Below, piece by piece: positions 1-7,999 of a stretch of DNA of 20,068 nucleotides. The notes under the pieces are model-generated. The model was not told the origin of the DNA, ran no database searches, and saw only the letters and a program-made list of their open reading frames with translations. Origin of the DNA: Flavobacteriaceae bacterium UBA3179 (lineage in GTDB: Bacteria > Bacteroidota > Bacteroidia > Flavobacteriales > Flavobacteriaceae); NCBI GenBank assembly GCA_002364245.1, contig DEXR01000038.1:89039-109106 (forward strand), in the 5' to 3' direction. The number at the start of each line of letters is the position of its first letter. The first letter of the stretch is position 1. A program made the position numbers and the translations under genes.

Positions 1-2740
1 ATATGCTTCCACCTTCCTGAATATCAATTAAGAAACTAAAAGAAAGATCTTTATACGTGAAGGTATTTGAAATACCAGCTAACCAGTCTGGGTTAGTGTC
101 TCCCAATACATTATTAGAAGTACCAGTTGTTGCATAATATCCATCTTCAACCACTCTTTGTCCATCTAAGTACTCATAGTCTGTACCATAAATTACACCA
201 TAAGGCTCACCTAACACTGCGTTGATGGTAACACCACCTTGGAAACTACCCAATTGTAGAGTTTCGATACCATCTGGAAGTGCAACCACTTCACTTTCAT
301 TTTTAGTAAAGTTTGCATTTATCATCCAGCTAAAATCATCTGTTTTGATAGGTGTAGCATTTAAGGAAACTTCAATACCCTTGTTTTCTATCTCACCAGC
401 ATTTAACAGTTTACCTGTATAACCAGTTGCGGCAGAAACGGGTACAGTAACAATTTGATCAATAGAGTTTGATTGATAGTATGCAACATCAAAACCAAGT
501 CTGTTGTTTGCAAATCTCATTTCAAGACCAGCTTCATAACTTTTAGTTGTCTCAGGTCTTAAATTTGGGTTGTTACTTGTACTTGGTACAGATGTACCTA
601 TGTCATTGTTAATAGTAAAAGTGTCAACTAATCTGTCAAATGGTGCACCGTTACCAACTTCTGCATAGTTCAAACGTAATTTACCGAAGCTAATAGCATT
701 CACATCCAATAACTTACTGAACACAAAACTGGTAGAAACAGATGGATAGTAGAATGAACTATTGTCTTCTGGTAAAGTTGAGAAATTATCTCTTCTTATA
801 GTACCATCAACATATACAGTATTTCCAAATCCTAAAGATGCACTGGCATATACACCATCCACACCTATTTTTTGAGCAGTTTCAACTGGGTTAGGTAAAG
901 GCCCTGCACTGTTTTGTAATGAATACAAACCAGGAACAATTAATCCTCCAGATGTAGAAGATGTTAATGAGTTATACTCATTTCTTCTAATATTTGTACC
1001 TAAAATACCAGCAAGACTAATGCTTTCAGATATATCGGTATCAAAATTGAACATTAAGTCATAGTTAGTTTCTGTAGCTGTGATATCTCTACGTAAGTAA
1101 CCAGAATCAACATTTCCTCTAGAAACTCCAAATCTTGATGGAACCGAACCAACAGCTCTTCTTTCCTCTTGTTGTTCATTATAGGTATCTGTAGAAACAC
1201 GTCCTGTTACATTTACCCAATCAGCAAGTTCATAGTTAAGCTCAAAGTTACCAATAAAACGGCTTCTTCCATCATTTTGGTAGTTTTCGTAACGTGTCCA
1301 ATATGGGTTATCCCAGTAAATTGGTGAAGCACCTGGCTCAGAAGAACCTGGGTTCCAAGATATGTTTCTTCTTGTTTGAAAGTAAATATCTCTTTGTGCT
1401 TTAATATCAACGTTAGTTTGCCACCATTGCTTCATATTACCTACTACGTTATCACTGTATCCAGTAGAGTTACGTCCTAAAGCGTCTGTTTTAATATAAT
1501 TAGCAAAACCACTAACTGTAAGCTTATCGTTTACATCATACGTTCCACTTAAAATAAAGTTATGTCTGTCTAACTGACTGTTAGGCAACAAACCTGATTG
1601 ATCCAATTTAGTATAAGACATTCTATAAGAACCTCCTTCCATTCCGTTGGAAATAGAAACAGAGTTTGAAAGGGTAATAGGAGTTTCAAAGAAAGTTATA
1701 GGGCCGTTTTCAGCATAGGTCCATGGCGTTCTTGTTCTATAGTTTGGTGATGCAGGATCGAAAGAGTCCCACTGAAAAACATATAAGTTAGGGTCAAAAG
1801 CAGGACCATAAGATGCATCATCAAGATAATTAGAAACCTGATCGTCTATACCGTCTCCATCAATATCTTCAGAAGTCCAGTACTGTCCGTAACCAGCACC
1901 GTATTGATCTTGATACTCGGCAAATGTACTTTTATCAACAAAACCAAAAGTAGCTCCAGAGTTTACAGTAACCCCTAATCCTTTTGCTTTACTACCTTTT
2001 TTAGTAGTTATGATAATCACACCGTTAGCAGCACGCGATCCATATAATGCAGAAGCGGCAGCACCTTTAAGTACGTTAATAGACTCAATGTCATCTGGGT
2101 TAATATCTGCTGCGGCATTACCGTAGTCATAATAGTTACCAGAAGCTTGAGATTGACCCGCACTGTTTGTGTTCCTGTTACTAATTGGCACACCATCTAC
2201 AACAAATAAAGCCTGGTTGTTTCCAGTTAAAGAGGCATTACCCCTTATAACAACGTTAGTAGAACCACCAAAGTTGTTGTTTCTTCTAATTTGCAAACCA
2301 GATACCTTACCAGACAATGCATTAGTAAAGTTGTTACTTTTTACAACTGAAAGGTCTTCACCAGCAACTTCTTGAGTAGCGTAACCCAGGGATTGCTTTT
2401 CACGCGAAACACCTAAAGCTGTTACAACAACTTCATCCAATTCCGCACCGGCTTGTAACGTTACATCAATAGTGTTAGAGGCACCAACCGCAATTTCTTG
2501 GCTTTGGAAGCCTACATAACTATACACCAAAGTCTGCCCTTGAGCAGCTTCAATGGTATAGTTACCATCAAAATCGGTTTGTGTACCTGTACTGGTACCT
2601 TTAATAATAATATTCACTCCAGGAAGCGGCAAGCCCGTATCATCGGTCACCGATCCGGAAATAGATTTTTCCTGTGCAAAAGTGAACTGCACAATTAACA
2701 CTAATAAAAGTGTCAATATTCCACTAAGTTTTGTTTTCAT
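1..2740 (-). CDS. SusC/RagA-family TonB-dependent outer-membrane receptor, 3' end outside window
   Basis: Open frame of 913 codons with no stop from the ATG at 2738-2740 to the window edge. The product starts with a signal peptide of about 22 residues (hydrophobic core LTLLLVLIVQ, cleavage likely after FTFA), then a carboxypeptidase-regulatory-like beta domain (about residues 27-95, with PGVNIIIKGT and TDFDGNY), a TonB-box-like stretch near DEVVVTALG, and a plug domain (about 115-230, with VIRGNASL, LFVVDGVPI, VLKGAAASALYGSRAANGVI). The barrel follows; NPNLRPETT and a late YKDLSFSFLID are typical near the C-terminal part, so roughly 100 residues are missing. Known for the family: SusC proteins import glycans or peptides with a SusD lipoprotein and TonB/ExbBD energy. 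A susD gene would be expected downstream, outside the window. The substrate cannot be told. A DxDxDG loop lies at residues 292-300. Confidence 0.95.
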   Translation of the reverse strand, partial: MKTKLSGILTLLLVLIVQFTFAQEKSISGSVTDDTGLPLPGVNIIIKGTSTGTQTDFDGNYTIEAAQGQTLVYSYVGFQSQEIAVGASNTIDVTLQAGAELDEVVVTALGVSREKQSLGYATQEVAGEDLSVVKSNNFTNALSGKVSGLQIRRNNNFGGSTNVVIRGNASLTGNNQALFVVDGVPISNRNTNSAGQSQASGNYYDYGNAAADINPDDIESINVLKGAAASALYGSRAANGVIIITTKKGSKAKGLGVTVNSGATFGFVDKSTFAEYQDQYGAGYGQYWTSEDIDGDGIDDQVSNYLDDASYGPAFDPNLYVFQWDSFDPASPNYRTRTPWTYAENGPITFFETPITLSNSVSISNGMEGGSYRMSYTKLDQSGLLPNSQLDRHNFILSGTYDVNDKLTVSGFANYIKTDALGRNSTGYSDNVVGNMKQWWQTNVDIKAQRDIYFQTRRNISWNPGSSEPGASPIYWDNPYWTRYENYQNDGRSRFIGNFELNYELADWVNVTGRVSTDTYNEQQEERRAVGSVPSRFGVSRGNVDSGYLRRDITATETNYDLMFNFDTDISESISLAGILGTNIRRNEYNSLTSSTSGGLIVPGLYSLQNSAGPLPNPVETAQKIGVDGVYASASLGFGNTVYVDGTIRRDNFSTLPEDNSSFYYPSVSTSFVFSKLLDVNAISFGKLRLNYAEVGNGAPFDRLVDTFTINNDIGTSVPSTSNNPNLRPETTKSYEAGLEMRFANNRLGFDVAYYQSNSIDQIVTVPVSAATGYTGKLLNAGEIENKGIEVSLNATPIKTDDFSWMINANFTKNESEVVALPDGIETLQLGSFQGGVTINAVLGEPYGVIYGTDYEYLDGQRVVEDGYYATTGTSNNVLGDTNPDWLAGISNTFTYKDLSFSFLIDIQEGGSI

Positions 2741-3154
2741 CTTTTTGTTTGTTTTAATTATAACTTCAAAAATGCCAATAAAATCTTAGAATTCCAACTT
2801 TTATAGGCAGTAGATTTAGAAAATATCAATAAATTGTTAATTTAAAATTAAGCTAAATTGGGCATATTTAACATAAAATCAACTTAAAGGACTGAATCAC
2901 TGTGTTTTTCATTAATTTTTTTCACATATAAATTTTAAAAAGAATGTAGTTTTTACAACTAGTAATCTGTATTTAATATCACCCCACAATCCTTAATTTA
3001 AATCTTAAGTAAACATACCATAACATAGGTAATCCATACTATGGATTACCTATTATTATTTCAATCGTTCCCCTTTTTTATTCATAATTTTCAATTTAGT
3101 GTTTAAAAGAAAAATACGGATATCTTAAACAGTTCTTGGAAGAAAATAAAACAT
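2741..3154. other. AT-rich intergenic region upstream of the susC-like gene
   Basis: No convincing coding frame. It must hold the promoter of the susC-like gene, but I see no exact Bacteroidota -7 box (TAnnTTTG) reading leftwards; the nearest is TATATGTG (plus-strand positions 2923-2930), one mismatch, with no clear -33 partner. The main visible structure is the perfect inverted repeat at 3025-3053, listed separately. Confidence 0.6.
3025..3053. repeat. Perfect 14-bp inverted repeat with 1-nt centre
   Basis: The arm ATAGGTAATCCATA (3025-3038) is followed by one C (3039) and by its exact reverse complement TATGGATTACCTAT (3040-3053). The bases beyond the arms do not pair. No T-run directly follows on either strand, and the stem is AT-rich, so a rho-independent terminator is unlikely. 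It could be an operator for a dimeric regulator of the susC-like gene about 285 bp away, or a cruciform-forming site. Function is not known. Confidence 0.8.
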
Positions 3155-3183
3155 AAAAAAAAGGGCTTGCAATAGCAAACCCT
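3155..3183 (-). terminator. Rho-independent terminator after tRNA-Arg
   Basis: Reading leftwards, AGGGTTTGC and GCAAGCCCT form a 9-bp stem (one G-U pair) around a TATT loop, followed by a run of eight T. It begins 7 nt after the tRNA 3' end and so ends the yqeY-tRNA transcript. Confidence 0.9.
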
Positions 3184-3190
3184 AATGTTG

Positions 3191-3264
3191 TGACCGCGGA
3201 AGGATTCGAACCCTCAACCCTCAGAGCCGAAATCTGATATTCTATCCAGTTGAACTACGCGGCC
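3191..3264 (-). tRNA. tRNA-Arg, anticodon TCG
   Basis: The reverse strand folds into a complete 74-nt cloverleaf: 7-bp acceptor (GGCCGCG with CGCGGTC, one G-U), D arm (GTTC/GAAT), anticodon stem TCAGA/TCTGA with the 7-nt loop TTTCGGC, 5-nt variable loop, and T arm GAGGG/CCTTC with loop TTCGAAT. The anticodon TCG (plus-strand 3228-3230) reads CGA and possibly other CGN arginine codons. The discriminator base is A and the CCA end is not encoded. It lies 29 nt after yqeY and is followed by a terminator, so it is probably cut from a yqeY-tRNA transcript. Confidence 0.95.
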
Positions 3265-3293
3265 TCAATTCCTTTAAAGGGAAATTTCTAATA

Positions 3294-3743
3294 TTAACTA
3301 AGTCTTGCTTTAACTATTCCTGAAATGGTTTTCCCATCAGCTTGTCCAGCTAATTTCTTATTTGCCATTCCCATTACTTTGCCCATATCTTTCATAGACT
3401 CTGCTCCAGTTTGAGTAATAATTTCATCTACAACTTTAGCCACCTCTTCTTCACTTAGTTGAGCTGGTAAAAAGTTTTCAATAATGGCGGCTTGCTTTAA
3501 TTCAGGTTCAGCTAGGTCTTCCCTACCCTGTTCTTTATATATTGCAGCGCTATCCTTACGTTGCTTTACTTGTTTTTGAAGTAATTTTACTTCCTCTTCT
3601 TCCGTAAGCTCTTTCTTAGCACCGCTTTCAGTTTGTGCTAATAATAATGCCGATTTTACTGATCGTAATGCTTCTAGGGCATTAGCGTCTTTCTCTTTCA
3701 TTGCTACTTTCATAGCGTTCATTATCTGCTTTTGTAAGCTCAT
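3294..3743 (-). CDS. yqeY: YqeY-like protein (GatB/YqeY domain)
   Basis: 149 residues, the usual length of the family. It begins MSLQKQIMNAMKVAMKEKD, followed by LEALRSVKSAL and a lysine- and glutamate-rich helical region, then the typical C-terminal part with GKVMGMANKKLAGQADGKTISGIVKARL. Known for the family: the domain resembles the tRNA-binding C-terminal domain of GatB of the Asp/Glu-tRNA amidotransferase; the role of the free-standing protein is not established. It follows ftsZ but is separated from it by a strong terminator, has its own candidate promoter, and is followed after 29 nt by tRNA-Arg. Start ATG 3741-3743. Confidence 0.93.
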   Translation of the reverse strand: MSLQKQIMNAMKVAMKEKDANALEALRSVKSALLLAQTESGAKKELTEEEEVKLLQKQVKQRKDSAAIYKEQGREDLAEPELKQAAIIENFLPAQLSEEEVAKVVDEIITQTGAESMKDMGKVMGMANKKLAGQADGKTISGIVKARLS

Positions 3744-3767
3744 TTTGTGTGTTTTTATAACAGTATG

Positions 3768-3798
3768 CGAAGATAGCTATTATGTTTTTATTACTAAA
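3768..3798 (-). promoter_or_regulatory. Candidate promoter of yqeY-tRNA-Arg
   Basis: Reading leftwards, TTTA (3795-3798, one mismatch to the Bacteroidota -33 TTTG) is followed by exactly 19 nt and TATCTTCG (3768-3775, one mismatch to -7 TAnnTTTG). It sits just after the dcw terminator and about 25 nt before the yqeY start, which fits an independent transcription unit. Inferred from the motif only. Confidence 0.5.
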
Positions 3799-3831
3799 GA
3801 AAAAAACCCACAAGGCGTCCTTGTGGGTTTA
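3799..3831 (-). terminator. Rho-independent terminator of the dcw operon
   Basis: A perfect 12-bp stem, AAACCCACAAGG and CCTTGTGGGTTT, closes a 3-nt loop. Reading leftwards it is followed by further T residues (seven T at 3800-3806, three of them in the stem). It begins 19 nt after the ftsZ stop and is the only terminator seen between mraZ and yqeY. Confidence 0.92.
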
Positions 3832-3849
3832 TAAATAAAATACTCTGTT

Positions 3850-5901
3850 TTAATCTACATTATCATGCAAAAAAGAATTGTTACTCCTTAACTCTATATC
3901 ATCATCGTCATCGCTGTTTACTGACGTGCGAGAAAGAGATCCATCAGCATCCCTTTTGTCATCTAAATCGATTCCCATTCTTTTATAGGCAGGTTGGTTT
4001 TCAATATCCTCTATGCGTGACCCGCTGTTTCTGAATTTATAATTAAAGTCTTTCATTTTCTTTTTACGCTCTTCTGTACGATCTTTTAGCAACTTTGAAA
4101 TCGGGGCGTTCAATGGGTCTACTGTATCATTAAGCTCATCTTCTTTCTCTTCTTCAACAGGTGCAACTGTCTTCTTTTCAAAAACTAACTCTTCTTCTGC
4201 CGCTTTATCTGTTTTGGCATTAGGTTTCGCATTTAAAAGTTCTTCTTCTTTCTCTTGATAGTCGTCTAAGCTGTATCGCTTTACGCCTTCATTTGAAAAT
4301 TCAGTAACTGGTATTACCTCTACATGATCGTTCACTTTTATATCTTCAACATCTGATGTCAACGTTTCTTGATCCTCCTCTTCTTTTCTATACCTTTTAC
4401 TTGAATCTGAAACAGGGTTTACCGGAAGATCGAACATAAGCATCTGATCCTCATTTTCTGAAACTGATTTTTGTTTTTGTTCAGTGTTTTCAGAAATAGG
4501 CGTTTCTTCTTTTTTCTGAATATTCTTATTAGGTTCTACAATTACAAAATCATTTACATCCATTTCATTAATCACCAATTGCTCAAACTCTGCAATATGA
4601 TGAATATCAATCTCTTCGTAAGAAACATCTATGTTTTTCAACAGTTCTGACGTTTCTACATATCCTTCAAAAGGAAGTGATGCTTCAGTTTTTGGCTTTT
4701 TTACTTCAGAAACCGGTGGCATTTTATCTTCAACCTCCTCTTCTTCAAATAAAGTATGTTTAATGATTGGTTTTTCCTCTTTTACAGGCTTATCTTTTTT
4801 AGGCAATTCAACACGGGTTGCACCTTGCTTTACAGATAAATCTTGTTCTGCTTTCTGCTCTTCTTCAAGTGTATGAATAATTTTTTTACTTTCAGTATTT
4901 ACAATATCGTCTTGTTGTTCCGCATTAAATCCGGTAGCAATAACGGTAATACCAATAGCTCCTTCGAGTTCTGGATCTTCCCCTACACCCATAATAATAT
5001 TGGCGCTATGACCCGCTTCGTCTTGAATATGGTCACTTATTTCACCTATTTCATCAATGGTGATTTCTTCGCTACCTGAAACGATAAGCAACAATACGTT
5101 TTTGGCACCTTTTATTTTATTGTCATTCAATAATGGAGAATCTAGAGCTTTACCTATAGCCTCACTTGCTCGTTTTGCTCCAGTTGCACTTGCACTGCCC
5201 ATTATAGCAGTACCGCTATTGGCAAGTACTGTTTTGGCATCACGCAAGTCAATGTTTTGTGTATAGTGGTGTGTTATAACTTCAGCAATACCACGTGCAG
5301 CTGTGGCAAGTACTTCGTCTGCTTTTGAAAAACCAGCTTTAAAACCAAGATTTCCGTATACCTCTCGTAGTTTGTTGTTGTTTATAACAATTAGAGAATC
5401 ACAGTTTTGACGTAATTTCTCCACCCCAATTTGAGCTTGTTCGTTACGTGTTTTTCCTTCAAACTGAAACGGGATAGTAACAATTCCAACGGTTAGAATA
5501 TCCAACTCTTTCGCCATTTTAGCTATAATAGGCGCTGCCCCTGTACCTGTACCACCACCCATTCCGGCCGTGATGAAAATCATTTTGGTATTTGTAGTGA
5601 GCATACCTTTAATTTCTTCCATACTTTCCATAGCGGACTGTTCCCCTATTTGCGGGTTTGCTCCTGCACCCAACCCTTCGGTCAAGGAAACACCTAATTG
5701 TATTTTAATGGGTACTGAACTGTTTTCAAGTGCTTGTGCATCGGTATTGCAAATCACAAAATCAACCCCTTTAATTCCTTGGTTGAACATATGATTGATT
5801 GCATTGCTACCACCACCACCAACGCCAATTACCTTAATGACATTTGATTGGTTTTTAGGCAGATCGAACGAAATGTTATCAAAATCTGTGTTGCTGCTCA
5901 T
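3850..5901 (-). CDS. ftsZ: Cell division protein FtsZ, long-linker form
   Basis: Tubulin-like GTPase that polymerises into the Z ring. The globular part covers about residues 18-330: VIGVGGGGSNAIN (25-37), CNTDAQAL (51-58), the tubulin signature GGGTGTG (115-121) and the catalytic T7 loop with N216, D218 and D221. The protein has 683 residues against 383 in E. coli; the excess is a charged, probably disordered linker (about 331-620) with islands that look ordered, MLMFDLPVNP (487-496) and KRYSLDDYQE (541-550). The conserved C-terminal peptide that should bind FtsA appears as ENQPAYKRMGIDLD (634-647), not at the end; a 36-residue tail with an aspartate run and a final NNSFLHDNVD follows. Last gene of the operon, 43 nt after ftsA; its leader is very A-rich. 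Start ATG 5899-5901. Confidence 0.98.
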   Translation of the reverse strand: MSSNTDFDNISFDLPKNQSNVIKVIGVGGGGSNAINHMFNQGIKGVDFVICNTDAQALENSSVPIKIQLGVSLTEGLGAGANPQIGEQSAMESMEEIKGMLTTNTKMIFITAGMGGGTGTGAAPIIAKMAKELDILTVGIVTIPFQFEGKTRNEQAQIGVEKLRQNCDSLIVINNNKLREVYGNLGFKAGFSKADEVLATAARGIAEVITHHYTQNIDLRDAKTVLANSGTAIMGSASATGAKRASEAIGKALDSPLLNDNKIKGAKNVLLLIVSGSEEITIDEIGEISDHIQDEAGHSANIIMGVGEDPELEGAIGITVIATGFNAEQQDDIVNTESKKIIHTLEEEQKAEQDLSVKQGATRVELPKKDKPVKEEKPIIKHTLFEEEEVEDKMPPVSEVKKPKTEASLPFEGYVETSELLKNIDVSYEEIDIHHIAEFEQLVINEMDVNDFVIVEPNKNIQKKEETPISENTEQKQKSVSENEDQMLMFDLPVNPVSDSSKRYRKEEEDQETLTSDVEDIKVNDHVEVIPVTEFSNEGVKRYSLDDYQEKEEELLNAKPNAKTDKAAEEELVFEKKTVAPVEEEKEDELNDTVDPLNAPISKLLKDRTEERKKKMKDFNYKFRNSGSRIEDIENQPAYKRMGIDLDDKRDADGSLSRTSVNSDDDDDIELRSNNSFLHDNVD

Positions 5902-5944
5902 AATTATTTATTTTTGTGAGGTTCCTTTTTCTTTTTTTTATTTT

Positions 5945-7279
5945 TTATTCTGCGTTATCTAAAAATTCTTTGAACTTTTCAGCCCATTTATCTAGAAAAC
6001 GTTTGCGTTCTTTGGGTTGCTCTTTTTCTTCTTTAGTGGTTGATGGATCAACATCATCTTTTTCAATTGTTTCAGAAGCCTCAACTTGTTTTTCTTGCTG
6101 CTTTTGCTGTTTTTTCTCTTGATTATTAATACTGCTAAGTACCAATCCTACAGCTGTAGCATAAGTTGGACTTGTGGTTTCATCATCGCTACCACCTGCT
6201 AAATGTTCATTTGGATATCCAATACGCGTATCCATTCCAGTTATATATTCTACGAGTTGCTTTAAATGCTGTAATTGTGCACCGCCACCAGTTAATACAA
6301 TCCCTGCGATTAATTTTTTCTTTTGTTCTTCGTGACCGTAATTTTTTATCTCTAAGTACACTTGTTCAATAATTTCAACAACTCGTGCATGAATTATTTT
6401 TGAAAGATTTTTAAGTGTAATTTCTTTAGGCTCTCTTCCTCGCAAACCTGGTATAGAAACTATTTCGTTTTCTTTATTCTCACCTGGCCAGGCAGATCCA
6501 AATTTGATTTTCAGTAATTCGGCTTGTTTTTCAATAATGGAACAACCTTCTTTTATATCTTCTGTTATTACACCACCCCCAAAAGGGATAACTGCTGTGT
6601 GACGAATAATCCCATCTTTAAAAATGGCTAAATCTGTTGTCCCGCCACCTATATCTATTAGCGCTACACCAGCTTCTTTTTCTTCCCTGCTCAACACTGC
6701 ATTTGCCGAAGCCAACGGCTCTAAAGTAATCGCCGAAAGATTTAAACCAGCACTTTTTATACACCTTCCTACATTTCTGATTGAGGAAACCTGACCTACC
6801 ACTACGTGGAAATTAGCCTCTAAACGCCCCCCGTACATGCCGATTGGCTCCTTTATTTCAGCTTGACCGTCTACTTTAAAATCTTGCGGAAGTACGTGGA
6901 TTATTTCTTCACCAGGTAACATAACTAGCTTATGCACTTGGTTACAAAGACGTTCAATATCTGCTTCGTCAATTACTTCATCGCTGTCACTGCGGGTTAT
7001 ATAATCACTATGTTGTAGACTTCGTATATGTTGACCAGCAATACCTACCATTACATTGTCAATCTTCATTCCTGAAGACGTTTCAGCATCTTGCACAGCT
7101 TGTTGTATGGACTGTATAGTTTGAGTAATATTGTTTACTACACCTCTATGTACACCTAGACTTTTAGACCTTCCTACTCCCAAAATTTCCATTTTACCAT
7201 ACTCATTTTTACGACCAATCATGGCAACTATCTTTGTGGTCCCAATATCTAATCCTACAGCTATGTTCTCGTTTTCCAT
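5945..7279 (-). CDS. ftsA: Cell division protein FtsA, actin-like membrane anchor of FtsZ
   Basis: Actin-family ATPase that ties FtsZ to the inner face of the membrane. Visible motifs: phosphate-1 GLDIGTTK (9-16), the FtsA-specific 1C domain between the first lobes (about 85-162), phosphate-2 DIGGGTTD (209-216) and the adenosine motif LTGGGAQL (329-336). After the core, a Q/K/E-rich linker (about 387-426) leads to a C-terminal amphipathic helix with R427, F428, W432, F436 and F439, the membrane-targeting sequence. At 444 residues it is slightly longer than E. coli FtsA (420), owing to that linker. It starts 3 nt after ftsQ (ATG 7277-7279) and precedes ftsZ in the usual order. Confidence 0.98.
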   Translation of the reverse strand: MENENIAVGLDIGTTKIVAMIGRKNEYGKMEILGVGRSKSLGVHRGVVNNITQTIQSIQQAVQDAETSSGMKIDNVMVGIAGQHIRSLQHSDYITRSDSDEVIDEADIERLCNQVHKLVMLPGEEIIHVLPQDFKVDGQAEIKEPIGMYGGRLEANFHVVVGQVSSIRNVGRCIKSAGLNLSAITLEPLASANAVLSREEKEAGVALIDIGGGTTDLAIFKDGIIRHTAVIPFGGGVITEDIKEGCSIIEKQAELLKIKFGSAWPGENKENEIVSIPGLRGREPKEITLKNLSKIIHARVVEIIEQVYLEIKNYGHEEQKKKLIAGIVLTGGGAQLQHLKQLVEYITGMDTRIGYPNEHLAGGSDDETTSPTYATAVGLVLSSINNQEKKQQKQQEKQVEASETIEKDDVDPSTTKEEKEQPKERKRFLDKWAEKFKEFLDNAE

Positions 7280-7282
7280 CGC

Positions 7283-7999
7283 TTAAATTTTTGTTGCTAC
7301 TACTTGGTCCCCAAATTGTAAATTGACCAACTTATAGCTTGAAAGCTTATTATCTTGTTTTGTTTTCTTATAAAATGCCTTAAAGTTCTGAAACTTATTG
7401 GCTATGGCTTTTGGTTTTCCAAAGAGCACTTTAAAATCATGTTTTCGCAACCGTAATACAATTTCTCCATTTTGTTGAAACTCTAGCCCTACTATGCTAC
7501 TTTTCATAAACGGGTCTTGGTTTATTGCAATTAATAATGGGGTTAAATCATTGAAATTGGATTTTGCAACTCCAGTTATCAATGGCACTCTTGCTGTATA
7601 AACCGAAGACAAAGGCATTTTTTTTCCCTCATCATCAATGTAATAATCTGGTGAAGCAGCCACTCTACCTAACGGTTTTCTTTGTGTTATTTTAGCTCCA
7701 AGTGTTCCATTTAAGCTTATAAACACGTCTGCATTGCGTATCATTTCATTCTCAAGCAAACGAGACTCCACTTCTTTCAAAACTACCTTTTCTTTTCGGA
7801 TGCTCGTAACACTGTCGTAATTTTGTATCAACAATTTATTAACTGTATTACGAGTAATAAAAGGGACGCCTTCATCTAAAAATTCTATGTTGGTTTTTGT
7901 TAGATTTCTGCTACTATTTCGTTGTTTGGTAAAGCTGAATAAAAAAACAACTAAGCCAAATAGCAATACAAATTTTATGTACTCCCAACTACGCTTCAT
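7283..7999 (-). CDS. ftsQ: Cell division protein FtsQ
   Basis: 238-residue bitopic membrane protein of the divisome. A short cytoplasmic N-terminus (MKRSWEYIK) is followed by one membrane segment (about 9-24, VLLFGLVVFLFSF) and a periplasmic part with a POTRA-like region (about 36-110) and a beta-rich domain carrying GKITQRKPLGRV-like sequence (AKITQRKPLGRVA), typical of FtsQ/DivIB. Known for the family: it links early cytoplasmic division proteins to FtsL/FtsB and FtsW/FtsI. Assignment rests on these features and on its place between murC and ftsA; FtsQ sequences are poorly conserved. Its start overlaps the end of murC by 11 nt. No ddl gene lies before it, unlike E. coli. Confidence 0.93.
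   Translation of the reverse strand: MKRSWEYIKFVLLFGLVVFLFSFTKQRNSSRNLTKTNIEFLDEGVPFITRNTVNKLLIQNYDSVTSIRKEKVVLKEVESRLLENEMIRNADVFISLNGTLGAKITQRKPLGRVAASPDYYIDDEGKKMPLSSVYTARVPLITGVAKSNFNDLTPLLIAINQDPFMKSSIVGLEFQQNGEIVLRLRKHDFKVLFGKPKAIANKFQNFKAFYKKTKQDNKLSSYKLVNLQFGDQVVATKI

Noticed and set aside
1213..1410. Short open frame on the minus strand inside the susC-like gene
   Set aside because: It is in another frame of the intact 913-codon susC-like reading frame and has no features of its own.
2923..2930. Possible -7 box TATATGTG for the susC-like gene
   Set aside because: One mismatch in the conserved TTTG part, no -33 partner and a long leader would follow; too weak to list.
3271..3280. 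Palindrome CCTTTAAAGG between yqeY and tRNA-Arg
   Set aside because: Only 10 bp, no loop and no T-run, so not a terminator; such short AT-rich palindromes are expected by chance.
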